A stretch of 64,000 nt of DNA from Brachionus manjavacas (lineage: Eukaryota; Rotifera; Eurotatoria; Ploima; Brachionidae), in contig JAHQIY010000013.1 in the NCBI GenBank assembly GCA_019054805.1, forward strand, positions 1,178,001 through 1,242,000, read 5' to 3'. The number at the start of each line of letters is the position of its first letter. The first letter of the stretch is position 1. The notes under the pieces are model-generated. The model saw only the letters and a list, made by a program, of their open reading frames with translations. It was not told where the DNA came from and searched no databases. Of the stretch, positions 54,042 to 64,000 are shown one piece after another. Made by a program: the position numbers and the translations under genes.

Positions 54042-57000
54042 ATGGACAGAGAAGATTTGATGAATCCTAGTTCGGCCATAGAAATATTTCGCTCGGCCGC
54101 GAGAGAAATAAGCGCTAGGTGCAAGCGTCAGAAAATAAGAGTACCAAAAAAATTTCCTTTTTTTAAACATTTTCAAACTTAAATTAAATTTAAACTTTTC
54201 CTTTCGTTAAACCAGGCCAAGCTAAAAGAAGAAAGAGATGCCAAGCGCTCGCTTTTGGACGATAGACATTACCACATTTTTCAAATAGTTAGTGACCGAC
54301 TTAGTCTGGAAAAAAATGAAGTAGAAGACTCGGCAATCGAGGGAACTCAAGTAATAAAAAAAAAAAAAAAAAAAAAAATTTAATAAACTATTTATTTTTC
54401 CAATTTTTTTCTTTTTTCCTCAAGCTCGATCTGATGGAGAAATTCTTTGCCGAAAATGGCCGTAAACATCTAATTTTCTATTATGGTGACGATCTGGTCA
54501 CCAAAATGAAGTCTGCCAAAGCAAAAGTTCAGATAGTTGACAGCTCGAATCTTTCACTCAAAGGTGTGTGCATTTTTTTTATTCGCAATTCAACTTCAAC
54601 AGCAATCACATCAGCCAACATTTCCCAAGAAGTGTGCTTTGGCTCATACGACTGCCAAAATGAAAGCATCTTACAGGCGATTAGCAGGCAATTTTCGGCC
54701 TTGTTCTTGCCAGTTCTTTCGAACATGGGCGACTCAGGATGGGGAAAACTGGCAGGCAAAGATGGCCAGATGGCAAAAGTTGACTTTTTGAGCAAGATCA
54801 ACACCTTTATATCAATTCTGAACGGAGCCCAAGAATCCATAGATGACCGTGTTGTGCTTAAGCCATGCGAAAAGTACGATTTAGCCCAAATTCAGACAAG
54901 TGCTGATTACATAAGTGTGGCTAATAACACAGAGTCGCTCAATAGCATTGAAGAAGTAGTCAGGGTTTGGATGAAGCAAATCGAACTGGTTCTGGCAGAG
55001 AGTGAACAAATTAGACGAGAAGCGGACAACATTGGTCCCAGAGCGGAACTGGAATACTGGAAAAAAAGAACTAGCAAATTTAATTATTTGCTCGACCAAA
55101 TCAAAGAGTCGGATGTGAAAGCGGCTCTGGGGGTCCTGCAGGCGGCCAAGTCAAGACTGCTAATCAAGTGGCGCGATTTGGACACCAGAATAACAGACTC
55201 GGCTAATGAAGCTAGAGACAACGTTAAATATTTGTACACTTTGGAGAAGTTCTGTGATCCGCTTTACAATTCGGATCCGGTGTCCATGCTAAGTGACATA
55301 CCAGGCCTGATAAATGCAATCCGCATGATCCACTCGATATCCAGGTACTACAATACATCGGAGAGAATGACTTCGCTGTTTTTGAAGGTGACTAATCAAA
55401 TGATTACTGCATGCAAGTCTTACGTGAGCGATAAAGGCACGCAGACCATTTGGAACCAGAATCAAAGCGAACTGATCCGAAAGTTGAATGACTGCATTCG
55501 ATTGAACCACGAGTACCAGAATTGCTTCCAGCGGACCAAAGAAAAGCTGTCAAAGATGCCAGACGAACGTCCGTTCGATTTTTCTGTAATGTACATTTTT
55601 GGAAAATTTGACACTTTCACCAAACGATGCCAGAAAATAATTGACATTTTCAACACCATTTCCATTTATTCAAAGCTTGCAGACACCAAAATCGAAGGCA
55701 TGGAATTGCTGTCTGCTAAATTCAATGGCATCTTGTCCGTCTTCAAGAAGAAAAACTACGACTTTTTGGATCAGAGAAAAACTGATTTTGACAATGACTA
55801 CGACGACTTCAAAAAAGCTATCCAGGATCTGCATGTAATAAATGGTTTTTTGTGGTGCTCTGATCTTTGGCTTTTACCAAAATTTACGCTAATTTTAAGT
55901 AAAATTGGGCTTACAAAAAAATTAAAAATTTCACCCAAAAATTTGAATTAGCTGGCACTGTGAAATCAAAAATAAAAAAAACATCACTTTTTTAAGAGTC
56001 TAAAATTGTTTCTGTAAATTGCATTTACTAATAAATTCAATGTCACCTAAATCAACCATGCGACTTGAAAAAAAAGTATTTTAGACCTTTAGAAAAAATG
56101 TTTTATTAATTTTTTGTCTAAAATTCACAGTGCCAAGCTTATTTGCTTCGAAAATCAAAAAAAATTTTCAAGAACTTAAAGGAGTTGTATTAATTCTGGT
56201 ATTATGAGCTGAAGTTTATTAAGTCTGAGAGAGATATCAAACGCTGCACTCCGTCAGCTTTAAGCTTATGGTTATTTTTTCTTACTGATTTTGATTAAAA
56301 TAAGTAAAAAATTTAAAATCGAATTCCAATTTTTCTAAGATCCCGACGATATAAAATCAAGTCAATTTTTGTTTTTATACCGTGTCAAATCTATTAGATT
56401 ATTTTTTTGAAAAAATTAAGTTTGACAAAATCAAGGCTGGCCTTCATGAGCTATGGGTAAAAGTTGTAAAATTTAAAAAAAAAATATTTTCTCTCATTCA
56501 CTAGCAATTATAAAGGTTTTGAAAAAAAAGTCCAAAATCTTTAAGAGTTTTATTACTAAGAGTCATTTAAAAATTTTAAGTTATCTTTAAATTAAATACG
56601 ATTAAAAGAGTATAGAACACATGTTAAATTAAGTCGCAAAAAAAAATAGACCGGATTTAAGTATTTTTTTTATAGATTTTTTACCAAAATTTTATAATTT
56701 AAAATTTTTAGCTGATCAGGCAGAATTTATTTATTTTTTTTTATGTGAAATGCTTAATCTAAAATCAATTTTCTTTAGATAATTTTATTACAGCTTTAAC
56801 ATTGTGTGGCATACTTTGTATCATTTCATAAAAAAATAAAACTTTTAATTTTTTCTTTCTAAAATTTAAAAAAATGTAAAAAATTTTTCTTAATTTTGTT
56901 CAGAGCTATTCAAATATTTCTGTCCTCATTGACTTTAAAATTTTGACTTTAAAATATATGAAAGCTAAGAAAGAAAGCATTAATACATAAATTTTTCAAA

Positions 57001-60000
57001 TCGATTAAATTAAATTTTTTTTTGTTAAAATTAAATATTATTTACACTAAATTTTTTAAAAACCTTTTTAATTTCAAAAAATTCGAGTCAAACGATTTGA
57101 CTTAAAATACTTTATAATAATTTTTTTTTACTTTTACCCAAGCCTGGTAAAACTTAAACGATTTTGACCAAAGCTTAATTTTTAAGGAATCTTTCAAATT
57201 AATGTTTTACACAATTTTTTTATTTGCTTGAGCTTCACTAGATAAAGAGAGCTAGATGAACTAATTACAAAAGTAAAGATAAAAATCTTAAAATTTTTTT
57301 ATTATATTCAAAAATATATTTTATTAATTCAACAGACTTGTTGCATTAAATTTTTTTAAGTCTGCTAATATTTTCCAATTCTAAGCAACGACACTTCTTT
57401 TTTACGGAAACAATTTTTATTGCATCTTGTTGCACATGAATCAAAACCTGGTCCAAACTGTAAAAATTAACTAACTAATTTTAAATTCTTTAAACTTTTA
57501 TTATAATAAAATATTGATACTTTATTTAGATACAATAAGTAAATGAGTGAATAAAAGAAAAATATCTTCGAAATTTCCTTTTTTTTTTTGATAAAAAGAG
57601 TGTTATAAGTGATCAATGGGACGGGGTTCGATTTAAATGGGAAGTGCTTTTTTTTGATAAAATTGGAATTAATTTAAAAAATAACTATGTTCTTTTAGAA
57701 TCGATATTACTTATCTAAATAAAAATATGCCTTCAAATTCAATGTTGAATAGTAAAATATAAATTTTGAATTTCCTGTATCTCATAAGATCAGGTTTATT
57801 TACAGTGCCGGAAATTAACTTGTCACATCATATTATCTGATTTCATCATTTTTTTAAACTTTCCTCATATCAGCTGATATCAACTATTATCATTTGATAT
57901 CAGATAATATCAGGTAAATTAAAACTTGAATTTCTGATTGTAGAAATGTAAATAATTTAATAATATTAATAAATAATAATATCAAATGATATCAAATGGT
58001 AAGATGTGACAAGTTAATTTCCGGCACTGTAACAGTCATTATTAATTAAATAAAAATTGAAATTGGAATAAAAAAATTTGAGATTAGCATATATTTGGTA
58101 AAAATCAAAAATTGCATGAGACTTGTTTTTTTTTTAGTAAAAAAAAATAAAAAAAAAATAAAAAATTAAAATTTTAGAATTCAATTGTGCTATTCATCGA
58201 CAATCAGTTCGATAGAATTCACAATACCCAACGAGCTTTACAAATGATAAAAAGATTTGAAAAATTACAGCTGCCCAACTTGGGAATACAAGATAAATAT
58301 GTTCGCATTTTGTCCCATTACGGAAAAGATATTGAAACAGTATCGAAAATCTATCAGAAATCGAGACAACAGCCTCCAATTGCTCGAGATTTGCCTCCAA
58401 TCGCTGGAAAAATCCTCTGGGTCCGACAACTGTACCGACGCATAAGCTACCCAATGTCGGTCTTTGAATCCAACAAGACTATTCTGCAATTACCGGAGGC
58501 AAAAAAGATAGTAAAAAATTACAATCAATTGTCAGCAGTGTTGGTAGAATACGAGGTTTTGTTCCACAGGACATGGCTTAGACAAATTGAATTGATTATA
58601 ACTGGAATCCATGCCTCTTTGTTAGTCAAAGAGCCTGAAGCCAATGAGTACTTTGTCAATTTCGACCCGGAAATAATGACCCTCATTCGTGAAACTGAAT
58701 GCATGAAGCGCTTGGATCTGGACATCCCGCAAGAGGCCGAAAGTCTAGTCGTCAGACAAGAAACTTTCAAACAGCACTATGACAGATTAAAGCTTCTAAT
58801 TGACGAAAACAATCGAATTCGAAATTCGATTCCACCTTCATTTGAGCATCTGATGGCGCCAAGACTCGCCAAGTTAGACCAGATTTTCGGTCCTGGTTGC
58901 ATTAGTATGACATGGGTTTCGCCCAACATTGACGAATTTTGCGACAATATTGAGCAGGCGCTGCAAAATTTTGATCTAATACTGAAGAGAGCCAACGATT
59001 TGGTTGCATACCGAATCGAAGCTATTCTCACAGACATGTCCAATACAGTTCTGTGCCAAATACCCGACGAAGAGCCGATTTCAATTGAGGAATTCGGCCA
59101 AAAAACTGAAGAGCTATGTGAAAAAGGCGCCGCGGCATTGCAGACAAAATCGCAGAATATTGAGGAGGCCACAGAGGAGCTGATCGAACTTCTATACCCG
59201 GACTACAAGACAAAGTTGGAGAAAATCCTGGACCAGGACGACAACGAAGAGCATGACGAAACAGTCAAGAACTCCAACTCCGGCAGATTGGACGGCTCCA
59301 CTAAATCGGCATCCAAAGCCAATTTGGCCATGAAGAAAAAACGCGACGCCTGGCAATCAATGCAAGAGGCCGCTTTTGAGCTGTTCAACTATTTCAATCA
59401 CCGCAATTTAGATGCCATCATCAAGCTGGTTCGTTCTACCCTAGAACGGCTCAGGAAACGCATTTCGGCATCACACTTTTCGGTCACCTACTCCGAGAGC
59501 AAAGAAAAGCAAAAAAGAGAAATTCCGGTGTACAAAAGCTATGCTGTGCTCGCCATTCCCACAATTACCATGCAGCCAAGTTTGGACGAAATTCAGCAAA
59601 GTCTAAACAAGTCTGTTCAAACAATCATAAATGTGTCCAAGAATATCAGTCAATGGTCCAAGGGCAAAAAGCAAGCTGAAAAGTTTAATATCAAAGTGTC
59701 CAAAGAAATTGAGCACGGAGAAAACTCGGAATCGGACGATCAATCGACAAGCCTGCATTTGCAGAAGAACTACCACAAGTCAGTGCTGGAGAATAAGGAA
59801 GTGGCCAAGATGATCTCGTTGCTGTTCACTTGCATTTCTTCGAACAAAAAAGAAGTGTTCACTGCTTTGGAAAAATTCAAGGGCTACCAGTTCATTTGGG
59901 AAAAAGACCGCGAACAAGACATCAAGCAATTTCTTGCCATGGAGCCCAAAGTGTCCGAATTCGAGAATAAAATAAAAAGCTTCGAGAAATTAATTGGCGA

Positions 60001-60810
60001 AATAAACGCCTATGATGAGTATGTGTCCGTGGGGCCGATTGCTTTGTTCACCGAAAAGCTCAAGCTCGGCCTCACCAACGAAATTCAACTTTGGAAGAAT
60101 AGCTATGGCCTTGCTTGCAATCAGCGATACAAGAAGGAAATAAATGAGATAATGATTTTCATCGAAGATGTGGTCAAAAAGCTGCAGCGCGAAATCAAAG
60201 ATTTGGATGACATTCGTTCGGCGATGGCCGCCCTAAAAGACCTGAGGGAAAATGAAATCAAAATTGATATGACAATCATGCCCATTGAGGAAAGCTACGC
60301 CATGCTACAGAAGCACGAGATCCAAGTGGCTCGTGAAGAGATCGAAAAATGTGACACTCTTAGATACAGTTGGCAAAAGCTTCTTCAGATGGCAAGTCAA
60401 ACGTCGGGCAATTTGCTCGAAATTCAACCGCTGTACAAAGAATCGCTTAAAAAAGATGTCAAAGAATTTGTGAAAGATGTGAACAATTATGCTTTTGATT
60501 ACAAAAAGAACGGTCCCATGGCGCCTGGCGTAGCGCCCAGAGAAGCGTCAGACCGGTTGTTCATTTTTCAAAATCATTTTGACACCTTGCAAAGAAAATA
60601 TGTCACTTATTCAGGTGGAGAGCAGCTGTTCGGTCTGCCAGTAACCGAATACCCTGATCTATTACAAATCCGCAAGGAACTTAATCTGCTCCAAAAACTC
60701 TATGGTCTGTACAACAACGTAATTGACACTGTCAATGGTTATTACGAAATACTTTGGACTGAAGTTAACATTGATAAAATTGTAACTGAGCTCACCGAAT
60801 TTCAAAATAA
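54042..60810 (+). CDS. DNAH5/DNAH8: Axonemal dynein heavy chain, DNAH5/DNAH8 type (N-terminal part)
   Basis: Exons are 54042-54140, 54216-54350, 54425-55834 and 58178-60810. The gene continues beyond the window after a phase-2 donor at 60811. It starts MDREDLMNPSSAIEIF. RHYHIFQIVSDRLSLEKNEVE, the FFAENGRKHLIFYYGDD segment and the long DHC_N1 tail region (AQESIDDRVVLKPC, GPRAELEYWKKRTSKFNYLL, NVKYLYTLEKFCDPLY, YNFLDQRK-like KNYDFLDQRKTDFDNDYDDF, then GKILWVRQLYRRISYPM and VEYEVLFHRTWLRQIE) are the conserved order of outer-arm dynein gamma-type heavy chains. The linker and AAA motor modules would lie to the right. The tail binds intermediate chains and the partner heavy chain in ciliary outer arms. 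The start Met is likely, but an extra 5' exon cannot be excluded. The presence of the gene shows motile cilia. Confidence 0.95.
54356..54379 (+). repeat. Poly-A run in dynein intron
   Basis: About 24 A residues lie directly after the donor at 54351 inside a 74-base intron. Confidence 0.8.
55951..56138. mobile_element. MITE with 3-bp TTA duplication (PIF/Harbinger-like)
   Basis: The left end GCTGGCACTGTGAA and right end TTCACAGTGCCAAGC are inverted with one extra base. TTA flanks both sides (55948-55950 and 56139-56141). A 3 bp TWA duplication is typical of PIF/Harbinger. The self-complementarity continues for about 60 bp on each side with mismatches, so it is moderately old. Confidence 0.6.
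57803..58029. mobile_element. Tc1/mariner-type MITE (227 bp)
   Basis: The perfect inverted ends of about 27 bp begin CAGTGCCGGAAATTAACTTG and are flanked by TA at 57801-57802 and 58030-58031. The centre is packed with TGATATCA-type palindromes. It is non-coding and looks young. Confidence 0.87.
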
Positions 60811-61469
60811 GTATGTTTTTTTTTCGGTTTAATAAAACTCTATTTTTTTAAATAAAAAACAGAAATATTTGGCATTGAATTTTAGAAAAGCTTTTCAAAA
60901 TAATTATAAACTCAGTTACATTTATTTGAAAAATTTTTCGAAATATTTTTAGATTCATTTAGTTATTTTGATGAAGACACAAGACTTGATCTTACATTAC
61001 AACTCAATTTATTAAAATCAAATTATTAAAATAATCTAAGTTTTTTTAAGTGTAAAATAATCTGCTAGAATTTATTTTAAATTTTTTCCATTTAAATTTT
61101 GCGCAAAAATATTGAATATCTAACATTTGTCAATAAAAAATATAATTCTTTTGGGTTTTTTAAACCCTAAATTTGAGCAGTTTTAGAGTTTAAACATTAG
61201 ATTTAATTGTAAGTTAAATTTTAGTTGAAGGAGTACAAATCTTTTTATAAAATCCTTTCCAAAAAGATTTGATGAAAATTTTTAAATAACAAAAAATATT
61301 TATATAATTTATTATATCATAAAATTTTTTTAATTCACCATGAATTATAAATTTTAGCTTTTAAGAAAAAAAAAAAAATAATTTTGTTTTTTATCAAAAT
61401 TTGAACAACTATTCACAAAACTGGTGATTGCTTTCATTTTTCTTGTTTCATGATCAAGACTAATAACGG

Positions 61470-62123
61470 GTGTTTAAAAAGGAATGTTCAAAATTTTGAC
61501 TATTTAAAAAAAATGCTCTTATTGACTGAATTCAACCAAATTTTGTGCAAACATTTAATAGACTTTAATAATCAACAAAATTAAAGAATCTACTTATCTC
61601 ATGGTTCAAAAGTTCTTTGAAAAATGACCAAAATTTCATTTTAATTTCCTAAAAATTCAGTATCCATTTATTTTTCCTCATATTTGCCGAAAGGAAAGTC
61701 TAATTCATTTAAAATTTTTAACTTTAATTAATGGACGTCTTAGCTTTACAACAAAAGTTTTTTAATTAATTTCTAGATAAGTCCTGTATATATGTTCAAA
61801 AAAACTTATAGATAGGTTATGCGCTAAAAACCAACTTGACTAAATTATTTAAGTAATTAAATTAATCCAGAGATTCTAAAATTAATAATTTAATATTTTT
61901 GATTTAAATTAATTAATTTAATTAATTAGACAGCTTACATTTACAGGTTAAGGCGTTCTAGCTGGCCTTTTTTTAATAAACCATGAGACAATTAAATTTT
62001 TTTAATTTTCTTAATTTTTGTTAAGTCTAAATTAAATTTTTTTATATAAAAAGTTTTGTTAAATTCAGTCAATAAGAACAATATTTTTTTACTTTTCAAA
62101 TTTTGAACATTCTTTTTGAACAC
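61470..62123. mobile_element. MITE-like element with ~75 bp inverted arms
   Basis: The left arm beginning GTGTTTAAAAAGGAATGTTC and the right arm ending GAACATTCTTTTTGAACAC are reverse complements with a few differences. Both include CTTATTGACTGAATT. I see no convincing target duplication and no coding region, so the superfamily is open. Confidence 0.6.
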
Positions 62124-62549
62124 TACTATGTCCTAGATCCATAGCTAACTCTAAACTCTAGGCTGTAAATGCTTAATACCCATAGTTAAGCTTGCATGAT
62201 CTATATGACACCATTGTTAGTCGCTTTTTTTGTCAATTTTTCTCTTTTTTGGCAAAGTTTAGGATATATTTCTATAAAATAAAAACATGAAATAAGAAAA
62301 TAACCGAATTTTCTTAAGAGAAAATTAGGGGAATTTTTATTTTATGAATTTTTTTACATTTATGAGTCAATAATTTAAATCACCTTTTTGAACCATAATT
62401 AGACTCATCTTTCATAATCAACCTAAATTTATCTGATTTGCAATAAGTGCTTTTATCGACTACAATATCTTATTTAAATTGTAGCACTCTTTTTTTTCTT
62501 TTTTTTTTCTTTTATCTTATTTTACTTATTTTTAATTTTATTTTTTTTG

Positions 62550-62605
62550 TTTTTTTTTATTCTGAAGGAGCATTAGCTCGGTACAGATTAACAAATAAAT
62601 AAAAT
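62550..62605 (+). mobile_element. LINE 3' terminus (hairpin plus AAAT tail)
   Basis: CTGAAGGAGCATTAGCTCGG then TACAG and (AAAT)n, the same end as at 11335. Confidence 0.65.
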
Positions 62606-62689
62606 ACCATTTATATATTGCTTAAAATAGATAAACTATTTAGCATGAGTTTGAAACAGGAAAGAGTTCCACAAATCTGGTAAAAAGCA

Positions 62690-63350
62690 TGTATTTTTAT
62701 GATACCAGGAGCCTTATAACTATTGTCCAATGAGTATGACAAGTTGTTTTGAAAAGTAACTTGAACGTATTATTTACACTAAAGTATATAATTTTCTTGA
62801 GAAAAATAGCTTACTTATTGACGAGCGATCGGGGTTTAGAAAACATAGGCGCACTTCGAACAATCTTTTTATTGATTCAAAAAGTTAAGGAGTCTTTTAA
62901 TAGAAAAAAAAAAAGTTTGTTCCTCATTTTTTGATGTTTATAAAGATATATTTTGATAGAGTTGGGTACAATGGTTAATGAGTTAGTAGACCGATATAAC
63001 TCAAGGTTTAACTAAGTTAAATATCTCTCAAATAAGAAATAGGGTCTACCCCCAAATTTTTACGGAACTCCTTAAAAATTCTTAATAGGATCAATTTTAG
63101 ATTATTCTTTTCCTTGTTTAAATTCATTTCCAAAAACTAACAGCAAAAAAAACAAAACTCATCAGTAGGATCTATCTAAATCTTAAATTTAATGATACTT
63201 CCTCCAAAATTTGCATCACGAAGCCTATTAAATTTAATTTACACAGATTTTGTTTCTAAATTTGAATTAAAAACAAATATTAAATTCAAAATTTTAATAT
63301 TGAATTAAAATTTTGAATTTAAAAAAATTTCAGGCTTTTTGGAACTTAAA
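62690..63350 (+). mobile_element. Degraded LINE of the main family, internally deleted
   Basis: It encodes NYCPMSMTSCFEK, LERIIYTKVYNFLEKNSLLI and ERSGFRKHRRTSNNLF (RT motifs 1-2 region), then KKFVPHFLMF, after which the middle of RT is missing. From 63080 the text resumes with GSILDYSFPCLNSFPKTN and a C-terminal part as at 11560 and 31600. Several stops and frame changes are present. Confidence 0.75.
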
Positions 63351-64000
63351 TAGCTTGTTGTTAAATTTTTTCAAATGACTATTAAATCAATATCTCTTTT
63401 TAATTTTTATAAATATTTTTATTTTTTATACTTTAAATATATATATATATATGTATTTGTTTAATAATCAATTAAATAAATGAAGTGTTAATCGGTCTCA
63501 TGAGGCATGGGCACTAGCCTGTTGATTAACCTTGAAATTGATTGAACATTCATTCTTCTATTTTTAATTTTCTTCTTTTATTCTTTTTAAAGTTTTATTG
63601 TATTTTACTTTTTATTTAAGTTTAATTTTGAATTTTTTATCAATACCATTTAATTATTACATTTTTCTTCTTAAATTTTACTCTTACTTTTTAACTGGAA
63701 TTAAAAGATGTTAATTCGAATCAAACTTATAAATAAATAAAGCTAAAGTTTTTAGTTTGATTAAAAAGGAGACGAATTTAGCTTTTTTTTATATCCATAC
63801 TAAAAACTCTAAATCATAAATTAAAAATTTATTTAATTGCAAAAAATATTTTTTAATAAATAAAAATAATAATAATAATAATTTGCTAATATCTGTTTTT
63901 GGCTGAAGGAAAACTTCTATCAATTTTGACATTTTTCAGAACTAATTCAATTGTTCTGTGTGATTTAATTTTAAAATTTTAATTTTAAAATTTTGAAATT

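Larger units (their letters stand above)
55835..58177 (+). other. Dynein intron of 2.3 kb carrying two MITEs
   Basis: The two preceding introns of this gene are 75 and 74 bases. This one is enlarged and contains MITEs at 55951-56138 and 57803-58029. The rest is AT-rich and featureless. Confidence 0.7.
60811..64000 (+). other. Dynein intron (at least 3.2 kb) with transposon debris
   Basis: It holds a 654 bp inverted-repeat element (61470-62123), a LINE terminus (62550-62605), a degraded LINE (62690-63350) and an (AAT)n stretch near 63867. The next dynein exon is not reached. Confidence 0.6.

Noticed and set aside
54529-59388. Minus-strand frames of 60-131 codons within the dynein exons
   Set aside because: They are antisense shadows of a strongly conserved dynein sequence.

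Overview
The window is extremely AT-rich animal nuclear DNA. The evidence is split coding genes with mostly very short introns (about 50-80 nt) and standard GT-AG signals, a canonical U4 spliceosomal RNA, a metazoan SRCIN1/KIAA1217-type cytoskeletal gene, an axonemal dynein heavy chain, and decayed non-LTR retrotransposons and MITEs. The dynein gene means the organism makes motile cilia. A small spiralian with a compact AT-rich genome (a monogonont rotifer, for example) would fit, but that is a guess. No species can be named from the sequence alone.

Layout. 375-2022 (+) is the 3' end of a ciliary-type gene with tandem Tudor-like (DUF4537-like) modules. 2.1-4.3 kb is intergenic and holds two hAT-like MITEs. 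4344-5183 (+) encodes a disordered basic protein of unknown role. 7206-7529 (+) is a single-exon soluble cytochrome b5. 7.5-20.2 kb has no protein gene. It holds LINE 3' ends, small inverted-repeat elements and, at 12705-15049, two identical convergent U4 snRNA genes lying at the outer ends of a 2.35 kb inverted repeat. 20266-46638 (+) is one large SRCIN1/KIAA1217-like gene with a roughly 14.9 kb intron full of retrotransposon debris and an apparent second first exon at 39673. 47302-49893 (-) is a tandem pair of secreted EGF proteins. Both have a signal peptide and a furin-like RxKR site, and one ends in a Gly/Met-rich repeat. 51553-51985 (-) is the 3' part of a gene with acidic, serine-rich and AT-hook segments. 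54042-60810 (+) is the N-terminal part of a DNAH5/DNAH8-type outer-arm dynein heavy chain that runs off the right edge. Its long introns contain MITEs and LINE relics.

Functional picture. The dynein heavy chain and possibly the DUF4537 gene belong to motile cilia. The SRCIN1-like gene belongs to the actin/adhesion cytoskeleton. The EGF pair is extracellular. The U4 pair serves splicing. Nothing suggests an operon or a pathway cluster. The most striking structure is the U4 inverted repeat: the arms are identical from the RNA 5' end onward and become less similar toward the centre, while the upstream sequences differ yet each keeps a TATAAATA box at exactly -32. All gene models come from manual reading of splice sites and phases. 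No homology search was run.
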